64,000 bases of DNA from positions 1 to 64,000 of the forward strand of contig JBJEKU010000029.1 in assembly GCA_051878795.1 (NCBI GenBank), read 5' to 3'. The stretch is from W1P20-047 sp051878795. Lineage in GTDB: Bacteria; Actinomycetota; Coriobacteriia; Coriobacteriales; Eggerthellaceae. A model generated the notes under the pieces. It saw nothing but the letters and a program-made list of their open reading frames with translations. It was not told the origin of the DNA and did no database searches. A program made the position numbers and the translations under genes. Position 1 is the first letter of the stretch, and each line of letters starts with the position of its first letter. Below, one piece after another: positions 53,016 through 61,181 of the stretch.

Positions 53016-55091
53016 CTACCCCGCCCGGCACGGGCCCTTCGGGGCGAGGCGAAATTCCAAACGCCGCTGATGCGGTGGCGCTGCGGCGATGATGACGCGT
53101 ATCCTCTGTCCCAGGCGATAGCACTTCCCGCTTTCGCTCCCCTCGAGCAGGTGCAGCTCGGGATCGAAGGAGAAGTATTCCGACCCCAGTTCCCTGACGG
53201 GCAATAGGCCCTCTGCCGTATTGTCCAGTTGCACGTGCAAACCGTTCGGACCGATTCCGCACACAAGCCCGTTCATCGTCATGCCGATGAAGCGTTGCAT
53301 GTATTCGACAAGCTTGATCTCCTGGGTTTCTGCAGCAACTTTTTCGGCTATCCGTTCCATCTGGGAGGAATGCTCGGCAAGCCAGCCGATGCCGTCGGCT
53401 TGTTGCGAGAAGGTTCCGCTACGACCGAAGATGCGGGTCTTGAGCATGCGGTGGACCATCAGGTCCGGATACCTTCGGATGGGGCTGGTGAAATGGCAAT
53501 AGGCCTCGCTGGACAGGGCGTAGTGCGGGTCGCAGTGTTCCGAATATTCCGCACGCTGCATTGCCCTCAAGAGCAGCTGCGTTACCAGCTGGCCCTCGGA
53601 GCGCTCGCTGCACCGGGCGAGCACCTTCTGCAACTCGAACCTATCGCCCGCGATAAACGCCCCGGAATCGACATCATCCAGATAGTCGAATTCCCTGATG
53701 ATAGGAAGGATGGCTGCAAGGGAATCGGGAGAAGGCGCCGCATGCACACGGAACATCCCCGGGATACCCCCGTTGCACAGTTTGCGGGCAACGCATTCGT
53801 TCGCGAGGAGCATCGCCTCCTCGATAGCCGATGTCGCATCGTTCTTCGTACGGATGGAAACCCCGATGGGAACACCCTGCCCGTCAAGTCGGACCTTTGC
53901 CTCCTTGGTGTCGAAGTCGATACCCCCGCGCTCGCGGCGCATCTCCGCACGCAGCTTCGCGATACGCGAAAGCTCGGGCAGTGCGGCATATAGGGTTTCG
54001 TGATGATAGTCCGAAAGGGGCGCATATCCCTGCGGCGCTGGAATCCTTGCAATCTTGTCCTTTGCACGTTGCCAGCCCTGCCCGCGCTCGAATGCCTCCA
54101 TATAGCACAAAGCGCCCTCGTAGCTCAGACGCGCCTTCGATTCGATAACGCTCGGATACAGGTCCGAGCTGATGACGCGTCCGTTAGGGGCTATCAGCGC
54201 ATCGAGTGTCATCGCAAGACGCGGCTTGCCTACAACGAGCGAGCAGATATCCCCCGAAAGCTTTTCTGGAAGCATCGGAATGACGCGGTCTACCAGATAG
54301 ACGCTCGTTGCGCGTCGACGCGCATCCAAATCGACCGATGATCCCCACTCCACGTAATGGGAGACATCGGCGATATGCACGCCTAGAAGAAGGCAGCCGT
54401 CCGGTTTTTCCTGAAGGGAAATGGCGTCATCGAAGTCACGGGCATCTTCGGGGTCGATTGTGAAGACGAACCTTGACCTTAAATCGGTATAGCCTTGCAA
54501 GAGTGCTTCGTTCACGTCGACGCAAGCATGCGATACCTCTTCCAAGGTGGATTCTGAAAAACGCGTTTCCAGACGGGCCCTGCCGATTGCAAGTTCGACA
54601 TCCAAACAGGAGTCGTCGCATTCTCCCAGCAGCTCTTCGATCGCACCCGTTGCTGCGGTATTGCGTGAAGGATACTGCACCATGCGCACGCGAACGAGCG
54701 ATCCGTCGGGAATACCGGGGTTGTCCGACAGCATGGTGAAGATATCGTAGGGGATGCGATGATCCTGGGGCACCACCACCCCAAAAGGCTCGGCAATCTC
54801 ATAGCGGCCGATAACCGATTCGTGAGCCCGATACAGCACGCGCAGCACCCGTGCCGAGGGACGGTCCGCCCGAACCTCCGATTGCTTTTCGCCTTTCCGC
54901 TTGGAGGGCACATCGCGCATGGGGGCGAGTTCGACGGTGTCGCCGTCGAATGCCCCAGCGATCTTCGAGGCGGGAATGAAGAAGCTGCCCTCGGCAGTCT
55001 CGGCGAAACCGTATCCTGCCGCCGTGATGGAGATGGTGCCTACTGGATTGCTGCGCGGGCTTTTGCGTGTCGGCTTTTTACGCTTGCCCAT
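53016..55091 (-). CDS. rnr: Ribonuclease R
   Basis: 691 residues, 3'-5' exonuclease that degrades structured RNA and mRNAs freed by trans-translation. The RNB catalytic centre FTIDPEDARDFDDAISL is intact, with HIADVSHYVEWGSSVDLDARRRATSVYL, and later HFTSPIRRYPDLMVHRML; an S1 domain ends the protein. Two cold-shock-type domains precede it. ATG 55091 follows CAGGAGTAGC, which overlaps the stop of the S41 gene. It sits next to smpB as expected. Confidence 0.96.
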   Translation of the reverse strand: MGKRKKPTRKSPRSNPVGTISITAAGYGFAETAEGSFFIPASKIAGAFDGDTVELAPMRDVPSKRKGEKQSEVRADRPSARVLRVLYRAHESVIGRYEIAEPFGVVVPQDHRIPYDIFTMLSDNPGIPDGSLVRVRMVQYPSRNTAATGAIEELLGECDDSCLDVELAIGRARLETRFSESTLEEVSHACVDVNEALLQGYTDLRSRFVFTIDPEDARDFDDAISLQEKPDGCLLLGVHIADVSHYVEWGSSVDLDARRRATSVYLVDRVIPMLPEKLSGDICSLVVGKPRLAMTLDALIAPNGRVISSDLYPSVIESKARLSYEGALCYMEAFERGQGWQRAKDKIARIPAPQGYAPLSDYHHETLYAALPELSRIAKLRAEMRRERGGIDFDTKEAKVRLDGQGVPIGVSIRTKNDATSAIEEAMLLANECVARKLCNGGIPGMFRVHAAPSPDSLAAILPIIREFDYLDDVDSGAFIAGDRFELQKVLARCSERSEGQLVTQLLLRAMQRAEYSEHCDPHYALSSEAYCHFTSPIRRYPDLMVHRMLKTRIFGRSGTFSQQADGIGWLAEHSSQMERIAEKVAAETQEIKLVEYMQRFIGMTMNGLVCGIGPNGLHVQLDNTAEGLLPVRELGSEYFSFDPELHLLEGSESGKCYRLGQRIRVIIAAAPPHQRRLEFRLAPKGPCRAG

Positions 55092-55092
55092 G

Positions 55093-56373
55093 CTACTCCT
55101 GCCCGATTGCGGAGCCGGCCATCTCCATGGCGAATTCCTTCTGGGCGTCACCATCATGCGAGGAGCCTTCGTCCACACCGGCATCAGGGGAGATTCCCAC
55201 TCCGTTGATGGCATAGCCCTTCGGCGTCTTGTAATAAGCTGAAGTGTACCTGATTCCCCCGCCGAAGGAAAAGCCCGATACCGACTGCACGGAACCCTTG
55301 CCCATCGTGGTCTCGCCCACAAGCGTGCAACGGTCGTTGTCCCTCAGGCCGCCGGCAAGCACTTCGGCAGCGGCGGCCGTCCTGCCATTGATGATGACGA
55401 CCAGAGGCGCATCGGTTGCAGTCTTGCCTCCGACTTCCTTTGTGAAGGTGGAGTCCTTCGTGGACACTTCCACGAAGGTACCGTTCTTGACGAAGAGGGT
55501 ACCGATATCGAGCGCCTGGCTCAGGTAGCCGCCAGGGTTGTTCCTGATATCCAGAACGAAGGCCTTTGCGCCCTGCTCTTCCAGCTCCTTGACCGCCTCG
55601 GCAACCAGATCGGCGGAGTTGGAGCTGATCTGCGCAAGCTTGATATAGCCCACTCCGGTATCATTCAGCTCGGTCTCGACATTGGGTTCGGCATAGTCGG
55701 AAACCCTCAGTTCGGTTGAAAACTCCTCTCCGCCCCTCGCATCGATGGATGCGGGGCGGCGCCAGGTAATGTAGAGCACGCCGTCGCCTGCAGTCTCGAT
55801 CGCCTTCAGCACATCGGCTTGGGACCACCTACCATTAGGTCCCTTGTTGCCCTAGATGGCAACAACGTAATCCCCGGGCTGCACGCCTTCCCCTTCCGCC
55901 TGGGATCCGGCGAACACGTCTATCGCGAAGGCCTCGCCCTGGTTTTCGGAAAACAGGACGCCGATTCCTTTATAGGTTTCCCGTGCTGCAGAAATATAGG
56001 CATCGTACTGCTCGTCATTCAGATAGGAGACGAAGGGATCGTTGGTGTTCTCGGCGATAACGCCCATCACCGCTTCGGTAGTGGATTCCAGGTCGTAGTC
56101 GTCGACGCTGTGCTGTTCCAGGATGCCCTGGGCTTCCGCAATGCGCGCGGAGAGCGAATCGTACGTGCTTCCCGAAACGGTCATACCGGGATTCGCGTCC
56201 ACCCCCTTCGATCCGGTTTCGAAGCCCATATAGTTCAGGAATGCATCGTCGCCGCGGACGAGGAATCCCGCGATAAAGGCGGCGAACATGAAAAGCAGGC
56301 CGATCATCATCCTGATCAGCCTGCTTTCTATCTTTTTTCTTTTCAGCGCGTAAACGCTAGGATGCTTCTTCAT
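55093..56373 (-). pseudogene. S41 (Ctp-type) peptidase interrupted by in-frame UAG, catalytic Ser replaced
   Basis: Full frame would be 426 codons. A membrane helix (residues about 20-40) and the start of a PDZ domain run to GDYVVAI, then TAG at 55854-55852 (codon 174), then the same frame continues GNKGPNGRWSQADVLKAIETAGDG to the S41 domain and a TAG at 55095-55093. Most relatives have Asp in the AIDG context, so a nonsense change is likely. In the S41 core INGRTAAAAEVLAGGL has Ala at residue 334 where Ser of the TASAAE motif belongs, while the base K359 in GKGSVQ is kept at the right 25-residue distance. TAG ends many other genes here, so general recoding is unlikely. Ftsx-Ctp-Rnr order suggests a cell-wall role for the ancestor. 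Confidence 0.75.
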
Positions 56374-56393
56374 GGCCCCTATTCTACCATCGG

Positions 56394-57308
56394 TTAGATC
56401 TTCAGGTAACGGCCCATCGCCCACGCGGAACCGAGAAGGCCCAGGAGCAAACCGGCAACCAGCAGGAGCAGGTAGATGAACAGGTAGGTCGACCCATCGA
56501 CATTGATGGGCAGCCAGGGAAGCGCAGACTGCAGCTTGGGCAGTGCGAGCATCCTCATAGCCTGCAGCGATCCAATAGCGAGTGCCGCACCCACGAATGC
56601 ATGGAGCATACCCTCCACGGAGAAGGGTCCACGGATAAAGCCGTTGGATGCGCCCACCAGTCGCATAATGGCGATTTCCTTGCGACGCGCCAAGATGGAC
56701 AGGCGAATGTTGTTCAGGATGAAGATCAAAGCGATGAACATCAACAGGCCGATGAGCGCAATGCCGATGTAGCGCACATAATTGGTGAGCGCGAAGAGCT
56801 TATCGACGGTCTTCTGGCCGTACTTCAGCGATTCTGCCGGATCGTCGGGATTATCGCAGATCTTCTGGAAGTCCTCGTTCGCTGCGATCTTCTCGGCAAT
56901 CGCGGTTACCTCCTGGGCTTCGGAAAGCTCGACGTCGATGCTTGCAGGAAGCGGATTCTGGCCGTCCAACTGCTCGACGATATCGGGATTGCTGGTCATG
57001 GACTTCTTGAAGTTCTCCAGCGCCTGGTCCTTGGTGGTGAACGAGACGCTCGCTACGCCATCGAGGCCCTCGATATAGCTTTCGACCTTATCGATCTGCT
57101 TTTCCTTGGCATCATCTGCAACGTAGGCAGTGATGGAAACCTTGCTTTCGACCGAGTCGACGACATTGCCGACCACCACGGCGCCCACAGAGAAGACACC
57201 CAGGATCAAAAGCGACAAGAAGATAGTGATTACGGAACCGAGCGCAGTAGCGCGGTTGCGGAAGAAGCCCTTGAAGGCCTCGCGGATGAAATACACGATG
57301 CTACTCAA
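56394..57308 (-). CDS. ftsX: Cell division protein FtsX
   Basis: 304 residues. One N-terminal helix, an extracellular domain of about 120 residues, and three C-terminal helices, with FYIREA-type start (YFIREAFKGFFRNRATALGSV) and the RKEIAIMRLVGASNGFIRGPF box. FtsEX activates peptidoglycan hydrolases in division. The TTG at 57308 is preferred: GGAGG is ten bases upstream and SSIVYFIREA is the conserved start; an ATG at 57326 overlaps the ribosome-binding site. It overlaps the ftsE end. Confidence 0.95.
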   Translation of the reverse strand: MSSIVYFIREAFKGFFRNRATALGSVITIFLSLLILGVFSVGAVVVGNVVDSVESKVSITAYVADDAKEKQIDKVESYIEGLDGVASVSFTTKDQALENFKKSMTSNPDIVEQLDGQNPLPASIDVELSEAQEVTAIAEKIAANEDFQKICDNPDDPAESLKYGQKTVDKLFALTNYVRYIGIALIGLLMFIALIFILNNIRLSILARRKEIAIMRLVGASNGFIRGPFSVEGMLHAFVGAALAIGSLQAMRMLALPKLQSALPWLPINVDGSTYLFIYLLLLVAGLLLGLLGSAWAMGRYLKI

Positions 57309-58146
57309 CGCCGTATACACCTCCATCCTGATCTCGGATCACGACGCCCTTTTCGAGCACGATAACTCGACGGCGCATCTTGTTCACCACTTCGCGGTCA
57401 TGGGTTGCAACCAGAACCGTGGTGCCGGAACGGTTGATTCGCACAAGCAAGTCCATGATGCCCGCGGAGGTTTGGGGGTCGAGGTTGCCGGTAGGCTCGT
57501 CGCACACCAGAAGCGGGGGGCGATTCACGATCGCTCGTGCAATGGAGACGCGCTGCTGTTCGCCACCGGAAAGCTGATCGGGGTACTTGTCGAGCTTATC
57601 CTGCAGGCCGACCAGGCGAAGGACCTCGGGAACCTGCGTCTTGATAACATGGCGGGACTTCCCGATTACCTCGAGCGCGAAGGCCACATTCTCGAATACG
57701 GTCTTATTCGGCAGGAGCTTGAAGTCCTGGAAAACGCAACCGATGTTGCGACGCAGGAAAGGTACGCGGGAATTCCTCATCGATGCAAGATCCTCGCCCA
57801 TGATGATGATCTTGCCCGAAGAGGGCTTCAGCTCGCGGATGATGCTGCGGATGAAAGTGGATTTGCCAGAACCGGAATGACCGACCAGAAAGACGAATTC
57901 GCCCTTGCAGATCTTCAGGTTGATGTCATCGAGGGCAGGCTTCTTGGGCTGGGCGGGATACACCTTCGACACGTGGTCGAAGATGATGACCGGCTTTTCC
58001 GCAACTTTGTTCACGGCGGCCACATCAAGATCGGGCAGCACGGTAGAAAGCTGCTGAGTCATGCCCACGGCATGGCTGCTCACGCCTTCCACCGAAGGTT
58101 GTTCGCCGCTGATTGCGGGAATCCCTTGGGTTTTAGCGTTCGTCAC
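57301..58146 (-). CDS. ftsE: Cell division ATPase FtsE
   Basis: 281 residues, about 50 longer than most FtsE at the N-terminus (residues 1-52 are Ser/Val-rich and have no known domain). The ABC core is complete: Walker A GHSGSGKST at 89-97, Q-loop VFQDF, signature LSGGEQQR, Walker B LVCDEPTGNLD and H-loop ATHD. It powers FtsX. GTG 58146 has GGAG six bases upstream, which argues that the extension is translated; the first family-typical residue is V53. Confidence 0.95.
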   Translation of the reverse strand: MTNAKTQGIPAISGEQPSVEGVSSHAVGMTQQLSTVLPDLDVAAVNKVAEKPVIIFDHVSKVYPAQPKKPALDDINLKICKGEFVFLVGHSGSGKSTFIRSIIRELKPSSGKIIIMGEDLASMRNSRVPFLRRNIGCVFQDFKLLPNKTVFENVAFALEVIGKSRHVIKTQVPEVLRLVGLQDKLDKYPDQLSGGEQQRVSIARAIVNRPPLLVCDEPTGNLDPQTSAGIMDLLVRINRSGTTVLVATHDREVVNKMRRRVIVLEKGVVIRDQDGGVYGVE

Positions 58147-58200
58147 AGAGTGCTCCGTTCGATTCGTATTTACTGGGACCGATTAATAGTAGCAGACAGC

Positions 58201-59172
58201 CTAACGGGCGATTACCTTCTCCACAGCTTCTGCAATGGCCTGAGCGTCCAGTTCGAAGTAACGCATAAGCTCGGCCATGTCGCCGGATTTGCCGAAACGA
58301 TCCCTCATTGCAACGAATTCGCAGGGAGTGGGCTCGTTCTGGACAAGCAGCTCGGACACGGCAGAGCACAGCCCGCCGTACACGGAATGCTCTTCGGCGA
58401 CCACGACGCGACCGGTCTTGCGGGCGGAAGCGAGGATGGTGTCGCTATCGAGCGGCTTCACGCAGAAAGCGTCGATAACCTCGGCCTCGATCCCCTTCTC
58501 ATGGAGGAGCCCGGCGGCCTTCATCGCCTCATCGATTTCGATACCGTTGGCGACGATGGTGACATCGCTGCCCTCGCGCAGCACGTAGGCGCGTCCCACT
58601 TCAAGCTCCACTTCGGAATCGTACACGCAAGGCACGGATGCACGGCCCAAGCGCACATAGACGGGGCCAGGGGTCTTTGCCGCGAGCTTGATAGCAGCAC
58701 GTGCCGCAGCATAGTCAGCAGGAACCAGCACGGTCATGCCGGGCAGGCCCCTCATAAGGGACACGTCCTCGAGCATCTGATGGCTACCGCCGTCGGGGCC
58801 GACGGAAACACCCGCATGGGTGGGGCAGATCTTCACATCGAGGCCGGAATAGCACACGGTATTGCGGATCTGGTCATACGCACGGCCGGTGCCGAAGACG
58901 GCGAAGGAGGCGGAGAAGGCCACGTTGCCGGCAAGCGCCAGGCCAGCCGCCACATCCACCATGTTCTGCTCGGCGATACCGCAGTTGAAGAAGCGTTTCG
59001 CATTCTCTTCGGAAGATGATGCGAACTTGGCGAGCGTGGTCGATCCACTCAGGTCGGCATCGACCGCGACCACGGGAAGACCCTCTTCGGCAAGCTCGAT
59101 CAGCGTCGCACCGAAAGCGGCGCGGGTCGCCTTCTTCTGGGAAGCCTGTTCGGGGGTTGCAAACTTAACCAT
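58201..59172 (-). CDS. Transketolase, C-terminal subunit
   Basis: 323 residues with the pyrimidine-binding and C-terminal domains of transketolase: RAAFGATLIELAEEG, FNCGIAEQNMVDVAAGLALAG (catalytic Glu in GIAEQNM), CPTHAGVSVGPDGGSHQM and GRVVVAEEHSVYGGL. It completes the enzyme with the N-terminal subunit just upstream (12 bases), transferring two-carbon units in the pentose phosphate pathway. Split transketolases are common in anaerobic Gram-positive bacteria and archaea. Confidence 0.95.
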   Translation of the reverse strand: MVKFATPEQASQKKATRAAFGATLIELAEEGLPVVAVDADLSGSTTLAKFASSSEENAKRFFNCGIAEQNMVDVAAGLALAGNVAFSASFAVFGTGRAYDQIRNTVCYSGLDVKICPTHAGVSVGPDGGSHQMLEDVSLMRGLPGMTVLVPADYAAARAAIKLAAKTPGPVYVRLGRASVPCVYDSEVELEVGRAYVLREGSDVTIVANGIEIDEAMKAAGLLHEKGIEAEVIDAFCVKPLDSDTILASARKTGRVVVAEEHSVYGGLCSAVSELLVQNEPTPCEFVAMRDRFGKSGDMAELMRYFELDAQAIAEAVEKVIAR

Positions 59173-59184
59173 TGGTAGACCTCC

Positions 59185-60003
59185 TTATCGGGTGAGCTCG
59201 GCGATGGCGGCTTCGGTCTGTTCGGCATTGGGCGCCTTGCCGTGCCAACCTGCCTGGTTTTCCATGAACGATACGCCCTTGCCCTTGACCGTACGGGCCA
59301 TGACCATGTGGGGCTTTTCGCCGCCTGCGGCCTTGCAAGCGCTCAGCACATCCAGAAGGGCCTTCATGTCGTGGCCGTCCACCTCGACAACATCCCAGCC
59401 GAATGCCTCGAACTTGGGTGCCAGGTCCCCGGTCTGCACGACATCATGGATGTCGCCGTCGATCTGGAGGTCGTTGCAATCCACGATGGCAACCAGGTTT
59501 CCGAGCTTCTGATGGACGGCGAACATGGAGGCCTCCCAAACCTGGCCTTCCTCGCATTCGCCGTCACCGAGCACGCAGAAGACACGCGCATCGTTTTCGG
59601 CGAGGCGCAATCCAGCGGCAAGGCCGGCTGCGATGGACAGTCCCTGGCCCAAGGATCCCGTGGACACTTCGACACCGGGAAGCAGCTTGCAATCGGGATG
59701 GCCCTGGAGGCGGGTTCCCAGCTTGCGCAGGGTCGCCAGTTCCTCGCGGGGGAAATAGCCGGCATGCGCCAGCGCCGCGTACTGTGCAGGAGCCGCATGG
59801 CCCTTTGCCAGAATGAAGCGGTCACGGTCGGGGTCGTCCGGATTATCGGGGTCATGCCTCATCACGCCGCCGGAGTACAGGGCGCACAGGATGTCCGTGC
59901 AGGAAAGGGAACCGCCAGGATGGCCGCTGCCCGCCTCGGCGATCATCTTCACGATGTCGACCCTCATTTCCTTGGCGATTTCTTCTAGTTTCTGTATTTC
60001 CAT
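59185..60003 (-). CDS. Transketolase, N-terminal subunit
   Basis: 272 residues, the TPP-diphosphate-binding half: AEAGSGHPGGSLSCTDILCALY, GHAAPAQYAALAHAGYF, TGSLGQGLSIAAGLA and the TPP motif VLGDGECEEGQVWEA ... DCNDLQIDG. ATG 60003 follows AAAGGAACGGC. It sits between prfB (30 bases) and the C-terminal subunit, an insertion into the secA-prfB-ftsEX order. Confidence 0.96.
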   Translation of the reverse strand: MEIQKLEEIAKEMRVDIVKMIAEAGSGHPGGSLSCTDILCALYSGGVMRHDPDNPDDPDRDRFILAKGHAAPAQYAALAHAGYFPREELATLRKLGTRLQGHPDCKLLPGVEVSTGSLGQGLSIAAGLAAGLRLAENDARVFCVLGDGECEEGQVWEASMFAVHQKLGNLVAIVDCNDLQIDGDIHDVVQTGDLAPKFEAFGWDVVEVDGHDMKALLDVLSACKAAGGEKPHMVMARTVKGKGVSFMENQAGWHGKAPNAEQTEAAIAELTR

Positions 60004-60033
60004 GCCGTTCCTTTCAAGCTTCGGCCAATACAC

Positions 60034-61119
60034 CTATTGGGAGACGCGCCATCTATGGTACCCGATGACGAATTCCTCTATCTCTCCGCTCAGAACCGCT
60101 TCGACGTTTCCCGTCTCCACGCCGCTACGCACATCTTTCACCAACTGATAAGGATAAAGCACATAATTCCTGATCTGGCTTCCGAAAGAACTGTCGATCT
60201 TCTCTCCGCGCAGCTCGTCAAGCTGTTCCTTCCTTTTCGCCTGCTCGAGCTCGTACAACCTCGCGCGCAACACCCTGAAGGCGGAATCCTTATTCAGGAG
60301 CTGGGATTTCTCATTCTGGCACGTTACCACGATGCCGGTGGGGATATGGGTCAACCGGACTGCCGAGTCGGTGGTGTTGACGCACTGGCCTCCAGGCCCG
60401 CTCGAACGGTATACATCGACGCGGACATCCGCAGGATTCAGGTTAACCTCGATATCCTCCGACAGGACGGGCATGACCTCGACACTGGCGAACGTAGTAT
60501 GCCTGCGCTTCTTCAAGTCGGTAGGAGAGATCCTGACAAGGCGATGCACGCCATGTTCTGAACGCAGCATGCCATAGGCGAAACGGCCCTCCACCTCGAA
60601 GCTGACCCGCTCGAGGCCGATAACATCGGAAACGTAATCGAGTACCTTGACCTTCCAGCCCTTCGATTCGGCATAGCCCACATACATGCGATAGAGCATC
60701 TCGACCCAATCCTGGGCCTCCAAACCGCCGCTTCCGGGATTAATGGCCACGATGGCGGGGCCTTCGTCGTACTTCCCCGAGAACCAGGATTCTATTTCGA
60801 AACGGTCGATCATTGCGGAAAGCTCATCGAGAGTCGCACGCGCCTCCTCCTCGAACTCGGGATCTTCCTGCGCCAGGTCGAACGCAGCCCGCGCATCTTC
60901 GAGCAGCGAGCAGGCCCGTTCGAAATCCTGCAAGGTCTCCCTTACCGAGCTGGCACGCTTCGAAACCTCCTGCGCATGGGCAGGATCATCCCAGAAACCC
61001 GCCTCGGCGCTTTCCTCATCGAGCTTCTCCAACTCTTTACGCTTGTCGTCGATATGCAGATAGGCGCGAGCCTGCTCGAGCCTTTCCGCCAATACCCCAT
61101 CTTCCCTTGTTTCGGACAT
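60034..61119 (-). CDS. prfB: Peptide chain release factor 2
   Basis: 361 residues in one frame. No +1 programmed-frameshift site is seen near codon 25, where LHIDDKRKEL is uninterrupted. Domains fit RF2: NPGSGGLEAQDWVEMLYRMY, a stop-codon recognition loop and GPGGQCVNTTDSAVR with GGQ at 243-245. Two deviations stand out: the tripeptide SPF is SPT at 198-200 (RISPTDLKKRR), and the residue after GGQ is Cys246 rather than His. RF2 reads UAA and UGA. ATG 61119 follows AAAGGTGGGAAG. No other release factor is here to compare. Confidence 0.93.
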   Translation of the reverse strand: MSETREDGVLAERLEQARAYLHIDDKRKELEKLDEESAEAGFWDDPAHAQEVSKRASSVRETLQDFERACSLLEDARAAFDLAQEDPEFEEEARATLDELSAMIDRFEIESWFSGKYDEGPAIVAINPGSGGLEAQDWVEMLYRMYVGYAESKGWKVKVLDYVSDVIGLERVSFEVEGRFAYGMLRSEHGVHRLVRISPTDLKKRRHTTFASVEVMPVLSEDIEVNLNPADVRVDVYRSSGPGGQCVNTTDSAVRLTHIPTGIVVTCQNEKSQLLNKDSAFRVLRARLYELEQAKRKEQLDELRGEKIDSSFGSQIRNYVLYPYQLVKDVRSGVETGNVEAVLSGEIEEFVIGYHRWRVSQ

Positions 61120-61181
61120 CTTCCCACCTTTGCGAACCTATCGACTAGATCACCTGCGCCGTATTGCGGCGAAAGCGAGTG

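Noticed and set aside
55852..55854. Considered general UAG recoding
   Set aside because: TAG ends ahcY, sufB, the DEAD-box helicase, rdgB and others, so it is an ordinary stop here.
61044..61060. Looked for a programmed frameshift in prfB
   Set aside because: The frame is continuous, with no CTT-TGA near codon 25.
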